Positions 1 to 4,947 of a stretch of DNA of 30,706 nt are shown piece by piece. The DNA is from F23-B02 sp963633225 (GTDB lineage: Bacteria > Bacillota > Clostridia > Oscillospirales > Oscillospiraceae). Position 1 is the first letter of the stretch; every line of letters begins with the position of its first letter. Under the pieces are notes generated by a model. That model was not told the origin of the DNA. It searched no databases and worked only from the letters and a program-made list of their open reading frames with translations. The stretch covers positions 1 through 30,706 of the forward strand of contig CAVGXR010000052.1 of assembly GCA_963633225.1 (NCBI GenBank), in the 5' to 3' direction. A program made the position numbers and the translations under genes.

Positions 1-27
1 GCGGCAAACGGAGGTATGGCACAGTGA
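1..27 (+). CDS. 3' end of an upstream gene (truncated by window)
   Basis: The frame 1-27 reads eight codons (AANGGMAQ) and then TGA at 25-27. That stop overlaps the GTG start of the next gene at 24 (GTGA overlap), a usual arrangement in phage-type operons. Only eight residues are visible, so no product can be named. The call rests on the overlap geometry alone. Confidence 0.3.
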   Translation, partial: AANGGMAQ

Positions 28-443
28 CAGAAAAGAAAAAAGCCCGCTCGGATGCTGGCACACCCGAACAGGCAAACGAAAGAGCATCTGCGAACACAAC
101 TTTCATTGACCAGTCTAACATCAAACGGCGCGGAGTTCAAGCCTTTTTGCATGAGGGCGAGGCCAACGCGCTGCCCATGCGTGAGCTTGCAAGGCTCGTC
201 GGCGTGAGCGAACGCCGGGCAAGAAAGATCATCGAACGCGAACGGGGGAGCGGGTCGCTGATCCTCTCGTCGGACAAGGGGTACTTTTTGCCGTCGCCCG
301 ATTGCGAACGGTACGAGATACGCAGCTACATACACCGGGCAGATGCCCGAATGGTCACCAACAGGAAAACGATCCGCGCCATGAAAAACAGGCTCAAGGA
401 GCTTGAGACGCTGGATAACGGACAAGAAATACTGGATTTATGA
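24..443 (+). CDS. HTH-like DNA-binding protein of the integrated element
   Basis: A 139-residue soluble protein. The GTG start at 24 is preceded by GGAGG at 10-14, nine bases upstream. After a polar, low-complexity first 35 residues, residues about 45-90 (MRELARLVGVSERRARKIIERER, with a GYFLP strand after it) look like a winged or simple helix-turn-helix. The C-terminal 35 residues are basic and helical, perhaps a coiled coil (RKTIRAMKNRLKEL). Small HTH proteins of this layout sit in the early regions of Firmicutes prophages and ICEs. The DUF6291, nuclease and sigma-factor genes downstream fit that setting. The specific role (repressor, replication accessory or RinA-like regulator) cannot be read from the sequence. 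Confidence 0.7.
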   Translation: MTEKKKARSDAGTPEQANERASANTTFIDQSNIKRRGVQAFLHEGEANALPMRELARLVGVSERRARKIIERERGSGSLILSSDKGYFLPSPDCERYEIRSYIHRADARMVTNRKTIRAMKNRLKELETLDNGQEILDL

Positions 444-456
444 GAGGTAGAAACAA

Positions 457-717
457 ATGAATAAACGCCCTACCTGGTTTAAGTGCTTTTTGAGCAACAA
501 GGCAACCATAGACGCGATCCCCGACGAGGATGTCGGCAAAGGGCTAAAAGCTGCTTTTGCGTATTTTGATAATGGTTCATTCCCTGAACTTGATCCGCTT
601 GCAAATGTCGTGTTCTGCACGATGAAACCGTATATTGACGAGGCTTTTGATGATTACGAAAAGCGAATACAGGACGGACGCAATGGAGCGCGCAAGCGTT
701 GGAGCAATGAAGAATAG
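457..717 (+). CDS. DUF6291-like phage protein, C-terminus apparently truncated
   Basis: An 86-residue protein starting at ATG 457 behind GAGAGG (442-447), 13 bp after the preceding gene. The N-terminal pattern resembles the DUF6291 family of phage and ICE proteins: an aromatic/basic start, PDEDVGKGLKAAFAYFDNG, then LANVVFCTMKPYIDEAFDDYEKR. That family often lies near replication genes and its role is unknown. Family members usually go on past the RxxGARKRW segment into a long charged, low-complexity tail. Here a TAG at 715-717 stops translation right after ARKRWSNEE. A tail-like Glu/Lys-rich reading frame continues downstream in a different phase (see 755-973), so the tail has probably been lost by frameshift or nonsense mutation. 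The assignment is by remembered family pattern, not a search. Confidence 0.65.
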   Translation: MNKRPTWFKCFLSNKATIDAIPDEDVGKGLKAAFAYFDNGSFPELDPLANVVFCTMKPYIDEAFDDYEKRIQDGRNGARKRWSNEE

Positions 718-754
718 CCACCCTATAGCTACCCTATAGTTACCTATGGGGTAG

Positions 755-973
755 CTTGGAGAAAAAGAAACAGAAGAAGAAAAAGAAGAAGAAAAAGAAA
801 CAGACACAGAGCGCGCGCACCGCGCGCAAACAACGCGCACGCGTGCACACGCGCGAGCATTGGTTCACGGTGACTCAAATAGTTTTTCGGATATCATTAA
901 AAAGCGGATAAAACCGAATTTAACCGACCGAAAGCAAAATAAAGCAAACGTAAGCAAATCAAAGCAAACGTAA
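755..973 (+). pseudogene. Out-of-frame remnant of the DUF6291 low-complexity tail
   Basis: This open phase ends at TAA 971-973. It encodes a Glu/Lys-rich run (ETEEEKEEEKETDTER), then an Arg/Ala/His-rich stretch, then DIIKKRIKPNLT and KANVSKSKQT. These compositions are what I would expect in the charged linker and K/Q/T/A/N/S repeats at the end of DUF6291-type phage proteins. The phase is +1 relative to the gene ending at 717 and is separated from it by TAG codons at 737 and 752. There is no start codon with an SD. I read it as a decayed tail. It could also be non-coding low-complexity DNA that is open by chance. Confidence 0.35.
811..857. repeat. Alternating GC/GT purine-pyrimidine tract
   Basis: About 47 bp of almost uninterrupted alternating purine-pyrimidine dinucleotides (GCGCGCGCAC, CGCGCGCAAA, CGCGCACGCGTGCACACGCGCG). 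Such tracts can adopt Z-DNA under negative supercoiling and are prone to slippage. The tract directly follows a purine-only stretch (758-800) and lies in the decayed gene tail. Confidence 0.6.
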
Positions 974-980
974 GCAAAAC
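931..980. repeat. Five 10-bp iteron-like repeats
   Basis: Five consecutive 10-bp units begin with (A/T)AAGCAAA: AAAGCAAAAT, AAAGCAAACG, TAAGCAAATC, AAAGCAAACG, TAAGCAAAAC. Units 2-3 and 4-5 form a 20-bp tandem duplication with one mismatch. The 10-bp spacing puts each copy on the same helix face, as in iteron arrays bound by replication initiators. A coding origin (a Lys/Gln/Ala/Asn repeat in a decayed gene tail) is equally possible. Confidence 0.6.
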
Positions 981-1108
981 GGACATTTGATAACAAAAGC
1001 CACACTTGTTAACAAAAGCCACCGCTTTTTTTGAAAACCCAAAAAAGCCACCGCTTTTTGAAATCACATGATATCACATGCATGCAGATGCGATCACACG
1101 GAGACTGA
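974..1108 (+). other. Non-coding stretch with duplicated hairpins and direct repeats
   Basis: No gene is visible here. Two copies of AAAAGCCACCGCTTTTT occur near 1014-1031 and 1045-1060. Each can fold as an AAAAGC/GCTTTT hairpin with a CACC loop and a T-run, so each may be a weak terminator. A partial copy (AACAAAAGCCACACTTG) precedes them. Near 1064-1082 the octamer ATCACATG is repeated. Together with the 718-973 region this gives about 390 bp of repeat-rich DNA between two element genes. Confidence 0.45.
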
Positions 1109-1111
1109 TTG

Positions 1112-1435
1112 ATGAGCAACAGATCACAACGAAAAGGCGCTGACGGCGAGCGGGAGCTTGCATCGGAGCTGCGTAAATACGGCTACGAGATACGGCGCGG
1201 AGGCTCGCTGTCCTTCGGGGCTGTACCCGATCTTGTCGGCCTGCCGGGCGTACATATCGAATGCAAGCGCGTCGAGAAGCTCAACGTGCCTGCGGCAATG
1301 CAGCAGTCTATAGCCGACTCAGAGCGGTTTAACGACGGTGTACCGGCACTGTTTCACCGCCGCAACAGACAACAATGGCTGGTCACAATGCGCCTCACAG
1401 ACTGGATGAGGCTTTATAACGGAAATGTCGAATGA
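1112..1435 (+). CDS. PDDEXK-superfamily nuclease (VRR-NUC/Holliday-resolvase-like)
   Basis: A 107-residue protein starting at ATG 1112, seven bases after GGAGA (1100-1104); the TTG just before it is a poorer choice. The catalytic pattern of small PDDEXK nucleases is complete: an N-terminal helix with Glu (GADGERELASEL), then V-P-D with Asp40, then I-E-C-K with Glu50 and Lys52, and a Gln/Ser-rich helix (AMQQSIADSERF). This arrangement is typical of archaeal-type resolvases and VRR-NUC proteins found in phages and ICEs, which cut branched or structured DNA in replication or recombination intermediates. The gene overlaps the sigma-like gene by 11 bp. The precise substrate cannot be inferred. Confidence 0.75.
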   Translation: MSNRSQRKGADGERELASELRKYGYEIRRGGSLSFGAVPDLVGLPGVHIECKRVEKLNVPAAMQQSIADSERFNDGVPALFHRRNRQQWLVTMRLTDWMRLYNGNVE

Positions 1436-2174
1436 GGAATTAGCCCAGCTTATCGTTGACGGCAACGGGGAGCGGCAGCTTGAGCTATGGGGGCAGATAA
1501 AGCGCTATGCGATGAAGACGGCTAACCGATGGCTTGCGGCGCTCCCGCTCCGATGCGATGTTGAGTTTGACGATCTCATAAGTGCGGCCTACATAGCCAT
1601 GTGTGAGGCTGCAACGACCTACAAGGCCGAACGCGGCGCGTTTACGACATGGTATAGCTATCACCTTAAAACGGCTTACACGGCGCTGTACGGCCTCAGG
1701 ACGCACCGAGCGGCGAACGACCCGTTAAACAATGCTGTCAGCCTGTCAACGCCGATAGACGAGGACATAACGCTTGAGGACGCTGTACCCGATCCTAACG
1801 GCGCTGAGAGCTTCGAGCGCGTCGAAAATGATGTATACCGGCAGGAGCTGCACAATGCGCTGTGCGAGGCTATGGCGGCTATCCCCGCCGAATGCAGCGA
1901 CGTTATACGCAGGCGATATTTTGACGGACAGACCATAAAGAGCATCGCCTCCGAGCGGCAGACCACGCCGAACGAGATCAAAAGCAGGGAATACAGAGGC
2001 CTGCGGGCTATGCAGCGCAATACCCGCCTGCGAGGCTTTAATTGCTACAGCGGTACAGGCCTTAGCTCGTTCAGGTGCACCGGCGCAAGCGTCCAGGAGA
2101 GCTATTTGATTTATGCGGAAAATGCTCAAGAATGTACACATAAAAAAAGACGGCGTTTCCGCAAAATCTCCTAA
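1425..2174 (+). CDS. Sigma-70-family factor of a phage/ICE
   Basis: A 249-residue protein with sigma-70 architecture. A region-2-like N-terminal half (about residues 40-95, VEFDDLISAAYIAMCEAATTYKAERG...FTTWYSYHLKTAY) matches the sigma region 2 pattern. A region-4-like HTH follows at about 150-195 (IPAECSDVIRRRYFDGQTIKSIASERQTTPNEIKSREYRGLRAM). The C-terminal segment (GTGLSSFRCTGASVQES) resembles the tail of many Firmicutes phage sigma-like proteins. It starts at ATG 1425 inside the nuclease gene, so the two are probably translationally coupled. Such proteins usually activate late or lytic genes of their element. The last 15 residues are basic and may be a local extension. No obvious terminator follows directly. 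Confidence 0.8.
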   Translation: MSNEELAQLIVDGNGERQLELWGQIKRYAMKTANRWLAALPLRCDVEFDDLISAAYIAMCEAATTYKAERGAFTTWYSYHLKTAYTALYGLRTHRAANDPLNNAVSLSTPIDEDITLEDAVPDPNGAESFERVENDVYRQELHNALCEAMAAIPAECSDVIRRRYFDGQTIKSIASERQTTPNEIKSREYRGLRAMQRNTRLRGFNCYSGTGLSSFRCTGASVQESYLIYAENAQECTHKKRRRFRKIS

Positions 2175-2283
2175 AAAGAAAGATCGGGATTTTTGCTGCC
2201 GCTTTTTCTGTCCCGCTTTTGCCGCCATGTTGTCTCCTCCTCGTGCCGCACGGAAAAGGCGGGAGCTAAATAAAACACCCGCC

Positions 2284-2312
2284 TTGACATAGATCGAGGC
2301 AGGCGCTATAAT
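2284..2312 (+). promoter_or_regulatory. Perfect consensus sigma-A promoter for a small RNA
   Basis: TTGACA (2284-2289), 17-bp spacer, TATAAT (2307-2312): both hexamers match consensus exactly at optimal spacing. Transcription should begin near 2319. The only thing downstream before the terminator at 2388-2421 is about 100 nt with no ORF, so this promoter drives a short non-coding RNA. A GGCGGG/CCCGCC inverted repeat (about 2257-2283) abuts the -35 box and could be an operator or a terminator. Confidence 0.85.
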
Positions 2313-2318
2313 AGACGC

Positions 2319-2421
2319 AGAAAGAGCGCTGCGACACGCGGTTAGCTCGGTATGTTTAGGTGAAAACAGCTATAAAAGCCGTCAAAGACCGTCACTTGGC
2401 CGAGTGGCGGTTTTTGCTTTT
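2319..2421 (+). ncRNA. Small RNA, candidate antitoxin RNA of a type I TA-like cassette
   Basis: The RNA is predicted from a consensus promoter (2284-2312) and a strong intrinsic terminator (stem 2388-2396/2403-2411, then T-rich). It is about 100 nt long, has no ORF with an SD, and carries GCGCTGC (2326-2332) and GCGGTTAGCT (2338-2347) near its 5' end. Its 3' end overlaps, on the opposite strand, the last codons of a 27-codon reading frame with an excellent SD (2392-2475). Convergent overlap of a strong short RNA with a tiny basic/hydrophobic peptide gene is the layout of type I toxin-antitoxin loci. Antisense control here is inference. Confidence 0.6.
2388..2421. terminator. Shared, possibly bidirectional intrinsic terminator
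   Basis: Stem ACCGTCACT (2388-2396) pairs with AGTGGCGGT (2403-2411) around a 6-nt loop, and TTTTTGCTTTTT follows on the plus strand. On the minus strand the same hairpin is followed by CTTTGACGGCTTTTA, a weaker tail. The minus-strand small ORF stops inside the stem, so its last codons (NRHSAK) are encoded by terminator sequence. Confidence 0.8.
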
Positions 2422-2475
2422 TATGATAAACTGGACTATCAGCTTTCGTAGTGACAGAGTTATCGTAAGCCGCAT
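2392..2475 (-). CDS. 27-residue basic hydrophobic peptide, candidate type I toxin
   Basis: ATG is at 2475-2473 and TGA at 2394-2392. AGGAGGTG lies seven bases upstream on the minus strand (2481-2488), one of the best ribosome sites in the window. The peptide begins MRLTITLSLRKL, continues IVQFIIKSK and ends NRHSAK. It has a short amphipathic/hydrophobic stretch with several basic residues, as in small membrane-active toxins. The SD can pair with an upstream CTCC (hairpin CTCC-GCAGA-GGAG, plus-strand 2484-2496), which would hide it in a full-length transcript. The opposite strand carries a strongly expressed short RNA across its 3' end. I recall similar NRHSAK-ending small ORFs as recurrent, usually unannotated loci in gut Clostridia, but cannot verify that here. 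Confidence 0.6.
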   Translation of the reverse strand: MRLTITLSLRKLIVQFIIKSKNRHSAK

Positions 2476-2552
2476 TGCCTCACCTCCTCTGCGGAGATGT
2501 AGCTAACCGCCTGCCGTTGTGCAGCGCCCACACCTTTGGGGTGCATCGACAG

Positions 2553-2579
2553 AGTATCACATATGCCGATACAATGCAA
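2553..2579 (-). promoter_or_regulatory. Promoter candidate for the small peptide mRNA
   Basis: On the minus strand TTGCAT (2579-2574) precedes an extended -10, TGTGATACT (hexamer 2558-2553). The spacer is only 15 bp, but the TGn extension can compensate. The resulting leader carries GCGCTGC (plus 2521-2527) and GCGGTTAGCT (plus 2501-2510), the same pair of elements found in the 5' leader of the convergent small RNA. Confidence 0.4.
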
Positions 2580-2616
2580 GCACCCGCTCCGAAATCAACT
2601 AATATATGGCACGAAA

Positions 2617-2660
2617 ATAATTCAACTTTAGTTCAACTCCATTGCGAAAAGTTGAATTAT
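2617..2660. repeat. 13-bp inverted repeat with third TTCAACT copy, arm-site candidate
   Basis: ATAATTCAACTTT (2617-2629) is the exact reverse complement of AAAGTTGAATTAT (2648-2660). A further direct TTCAACT lies between them (2632-2638). There are thus three copies of TTCAACT in 40 bp, about 100 bp from the tRNA-fragment attachment site. Tyrosine integrases and excisionases bind repeated arm-type sites placed like this. No T-run follows, so a terminator is unlikely. Confidence 0.5.
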
Positions 2661-2755
2661 TCTGCAAAACGATAAAAAACGACAAATTCAAAAAACCTTG
2701 ATTTTTCAATGCTTTGCGCCACATTACGCAACGATGAAAAACGCCAAAATCAAAA

Positions 2756-2800
2756 CTCCGACTCTGAAGGTCGTGGGTTCGAATCCCGTCGGGCGTACCA
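2756..2800 (+). other. tRNA-Arg(CCG) 3' fragment: attachment site at the element end
   Basis: These 45 nt match the 3' part of a tRNA-Arg: loop residues CT, anticodon CCG (2758-2760), AC, anticodon-stem strand TCTGA, variable loop AGGTC, T-arm GTGGG-TTCGAAT-CCCGT, acceptor strand CGGGCGT, discriminator A and CCA (2798-2800). The 5' half is absent: the sequence upstream cannot pair with the anticodon stem or the acceptor. A 3' tRNA fragment next to phage-type genes is the hallmark of tyrosine-recombinase integration into a tRNA gene. The intact tRNA should lie at the other end of the element, outside this window. The rho-independent terminator that follows at 2805-2842 is presumably the original chromosomal one. 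Confidence 0.8.
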
Positions 2801-2804
2801 TATG

Positions 2805-2842
2805 AAAAAGCTCTGAAATCATCGAGTTTCGGGGCTTTTTTC
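2805..2842 (+). terminator. Intrinsic terminator after the tRNA fragment
   Basis: AGCTCTGAAA and TTTCGGGGCT form a G-U-containing stem around TCATCGAG, followed by TTTTTTC. It lies where the terminator of the original tRNA-Arg gene is expected and separates the element from the metK operon. Confidence 0.65.
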
Positions 2843-2904
2843 ATCTCATTGACCTCAAACGGCTGCGGAGCTGCAATCACAAAGCGAAAATTTTCAAATT
2901 TTAC

Positions 2905-2932
2905 TTGACAATGCGCCCGCATCTGCTATAAT
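2905..2932 (+). promoter_or_regulatory. Promoter of the SAM-riboswitch operon
   Basis: TTGACA (2905-2910), 16-bp spacer, TATAAT (2927-2932) with an extended TGC just before it. Transcription would start near 2939, about 12 nt before the aptamer P1 helix. Confidence 0.85.
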
Positions 2933-2950
2933 ACTTTCGAAAACTGAACA

Positions 2951-3044
2951 CCTTATCAAGAGTGGTGGAGGGAACGGCCCTGTGAAGCCCGGCAACCTGC
3001 GAAAGCAAGGTGCCAAATCCGGCGGTGATTATCGAAAGATGAGG
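2951..3044 (+). promoter_or_regulatory. SAM-I (S-box) riboswitch aptamer
   Basis: P1 CCTTATC (2951-2957) pairs with GATGAGG (3038-3044). The conserved core is visible: AAGAGTGGTGGAGGGA, GGCCCTGTGAAGCCCGGCAACC, GGTGCCAAATCC and the final GAAAGATGAGG. This is the S-box family, which binds S-adenosylmethionine. A terminator stem (3064-3082) follows in the expression platform. When SAM is plentiful the aptamer should favour termination and shut down metK and the genes behind it. Confidence 0.95.
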
Positions 3045-3063
3045 CTTATGACCAAACTTGTTG

Positions 3064-3090
3064 CTCCGTCGGCCAGACGGAGTTTTTTTT
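3064..3090 (+). terminator. Riboswitch-controlled terminator
   Basis: CTCCGTC (3064-3070), loop GGCCA, GACGGAG (3076-3082), then eight T residues. It lies 20 nt after the aptamer and 45 nt before metK, the normal position of an S-box off-switch terminator. Confidence 0.9.
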
Positions 3091-3135
3091 AATTGCCTGA
3101 GTGTTCGGAAACTTTATTTTTCGGAGGAAATGAAA

Positions 3136-4317
3136 ATGAGCAAAAGACTGTTTACATCGGAATCTGTGACCGAGGGGCATCCCGATAAGATCTGCGACCA
3201 GATATCGGACGCTATTCTTGACGCGATACTCGAAAAGGATCCCAATGGCCGCGTCGCCTGCGAGACGACCGTCTCCACCGGCCTTGTCCACATCATGGGC
3301 GAGATCAGCACCGACTGCTATATCGACATTCCCAAGATAGCGCGCGACGTTATCCGCGATATCGGCTACGACAGGGCAAAGTACGGCTTTGACTGCGACA
3401 CCTGCGGCATCATCAGCAATATCGACGAGCAGTCGGCGGATATAGCTCTCGGCGTTGACAAATCCCTTGAAGCAAAGGAACGCGGCGACGCAGCACTCGA
3501 CAACGGCGCAGGCGATCAGGGCATGATGTTCGGCTATGCCTGCCGCGAGACCGCAGAGCTCATGCCTCTTGCAATAAGCCTCTCGCACAAGATCGCAAAG
3601 CGTCTTGCAGAGGTCAGAAAGAGCGGCCATGTTGACTATCTGCGCCCCGACGGAAAAACTCAGGTGACCGTTGAATATGACGATGCCGGCAAGCCCGTGC
3701 GCATTGATACCGTCGTTCTCTCAACCCAGCATTCTCCCGACGTTAGCCTTGAGCAGATCAGAAACGACATGATCGAGCTCGTCATAAAGCCCAGCGTTCC
3801 GGCAGAGCTCATCGACGAGAGCACCAAGTATTATGTAAACCCGACCGGTCGCTTCGTCATCGGCGGACCGCAGGGCGACTCCGGCCTGACCGGCAGAAAG
3901 ATCATCGTCGATACCTACGGCGGCAGCGCACCTCACGGCGGCGGCGCATTCTCCGGCAAGGACCCCACTAAGGTTGACCGCAGTGCAGCCTATGCATCCC
4001 GCTACGTCGCAAAGAACATCGTTGCAGCAGGTCTTGCCGACAGGTGCCTTGTCCAGCTTGCCTACGCCATCGGCATTGCCCGTCCCGTTTCGGTCATGGT
4101 CGATACCTACGGCACAGGCAAGGTATCCGACGAAAAGCTTGCGCAGGCTGTAAACAAGGCCTTTGACCTGCGCCCGACCGCGATAATCCGCGATCTTGAG
4201 CTTGACAAGCCCATCTACAGAAAGCTTGCCGCCTACGGTCACATGGGCCGCACCGATCTCGGTGTGCGCTGGGAGGATACCGACAGGGTAGATGCGCTGC
4301 TCGAGGCTGTTAAGTAA
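3136..4317 (+). CDS. metK: S-adenosylmethionine synthetase
   Basis: A 393-residue cytosolic enzyme that makes SAM from methionine and ATP. Family signatures are present: GHPDKICDQISDAILD near the N-terminus (ATP/methionine site), GAGDQGMMFGYA (about residues 115-126), and the glycine-rich GGGAFSGKDPTKVDRSAAY (about 265-283). Length is normal for the family. ATG 3136 is chosen because GGAGG at 3123-3127 is eight bases away; the ATG at 3130 is too close. Longer upstream frames would run into the riboswitch terminator. The gene is the first in an S-box-controlled operon, so the product SAM represses its own synthesis. The stop TAA overlaps the start of the DUF1643 gene (TAATG). Confidence 0.98.
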   Translation: MSKRLFTSESVTEGHPDKICDQISDAILDAILEKDPNGRVACETTVSTGLVHIMGEISTDCYIDIPKIARDVIRDIGYDRAKYGFDCDTCGIISNIDEQSADIALGVDKSLEAKERGDAALDNGAGDQGMMFGYACRETAELMPLAISLSHKIAKRLAEVRKSGHVDYLRPDGKTQVTVEYDDAGKPVRIDTVVLSTQHSPDVSLEQIRNDMIELVIKPSVPAELIDESTKYYVNPTGRFVIGGPQGDSGLTGRKIIVDTYGGSAPHGGGAFSGKDPTKVDRSAAYASRYVAKNIVAAGLADRCLVQLAYAIGIARPVSVMVDTYGTGKVSDEKLAQAVNKAFDLRPTAIIRDLELDKPIYRKLAAYGHMGRTDLGVRWEDTDRVDALLEAVK

Positions 4318-4937
4318 TGCACGTCCCGAGCTGTGAAAGCAGCCTGCTGGATATCCTGAGCTTTGACGAGGCGCTTGCGGCCTCCGGCAGCAGGGGAGAC
4401 TACGATGCGGATAAATGGCTGTACGTTCCCGACTATTACACAGATTACCGTTATATACTCGGAACACGCGGGAGCGATCCCCTTATCTGCATTGGCATAA
4501 ACCCGTCCACAGCGGCACCAGACGATCTTGACAATACGCTCAAGAGCGTGGCGCGTATCGCCTCCGGCAACGGCTATGACAGCTGGATAATGTTCAATGT
4601 CTATGCCCAGCGTGCTACCGATCCCGACGATATGGACACCGTTCTGAACGAAAGACTGCACCGCGAGAACATGCATGCATTTGAGTACATACTGAAAAAT
4701 GTAGGCGAGGGCGTTGAGCCGGCAGTGTGGGCGGCATGGGGCACGATAATCGAAAAGCGCCCATATCTCAGGGACTGCGTCCTCGATATGGTTGAGCTCG
4801 GCAGACGCTACGGCGCGAGGTGGTACAGCGCGGGAAAGCGCTCGGTCAAGGGGCATCCGCACCATCCGCTGTATCTGCGCAAGGATGCGCCCACCGAGGA
4901 GTTTGACATAGTAAGCTATCTTGAAAAATGTCTGTGA
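4317..4937 (+). CDS. DUF1643 domain protein
   Basis: A 206-residue soluble protein of unknown function. The DUF1643 pattern is clear: CIGINPSTA with following Asp residues (PDDLDNT), then a Gly/Tyr-rich turn, FNVYAQRATDPDDM, a central AAWG motif and the C-terminal GHPHHPLYL. It starts at ATG 4317, one base inside the metK stop, so translation is probably coupled to metK and controlled by the SAM riboswitch. DUF1643 genes are common in bacteria and phages and no reaction is established. Its place between metK and an amidase suggests a link to sulfur-amino-acid or SAM by-product metabolism, but that is inference from position only. Confidence 0.85.
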   Translation: MHVPSCESSLLDILSFDEALAASGSRGDYDADKWLYVPDYYTDYRYILGTRGSDPLICIGINPSTAAPDDLDNTLKSVARIASGNGYDSWIMFNVYAQRATDPDDMDTVLNERLHRENMHAFEYILKNVGEGVEPAVWAAWGTIIEKRPYLRDCVLDMVELGRRYGARWYSAGKRSVKGHPHHPLYLRKDAPTEEFDIVSYLEKCL

Positions 4938-4947
4938 GGTGCTGAAA

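Larger units (their letters stand above)
2338..2510. repeat. Inverted GCGGTTAGCT elements in both convergent leaders
   Basis: GCGGTTAGCT at 2338-2347 recurs inverted at 2501-2510, and GCGCTGC at 2326-2332 recurs inverted at 2521-2527. The two convergent RNAs therefore carry the same two short motifs in the same order near their 5' ends. Confidence 0.65.

Noticed and set aside
577..840. Minus-strand Ser-rich frame
   Set aside because: It is the complement of the purine-rich and GC-alternating repeat tract and of the DUF6291-like gene.
2599..2922. Minus-strand frame containing RTHDLQSRS
   Set aside because: This sequence is the antisense of the tRNA-Arg fragment, a known false-protein pattern.
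3046..3630. Minus-strand frame over metK
   Set aside because: Pure shadow of metK codon bias; it also crosses the riboswitch terminator.
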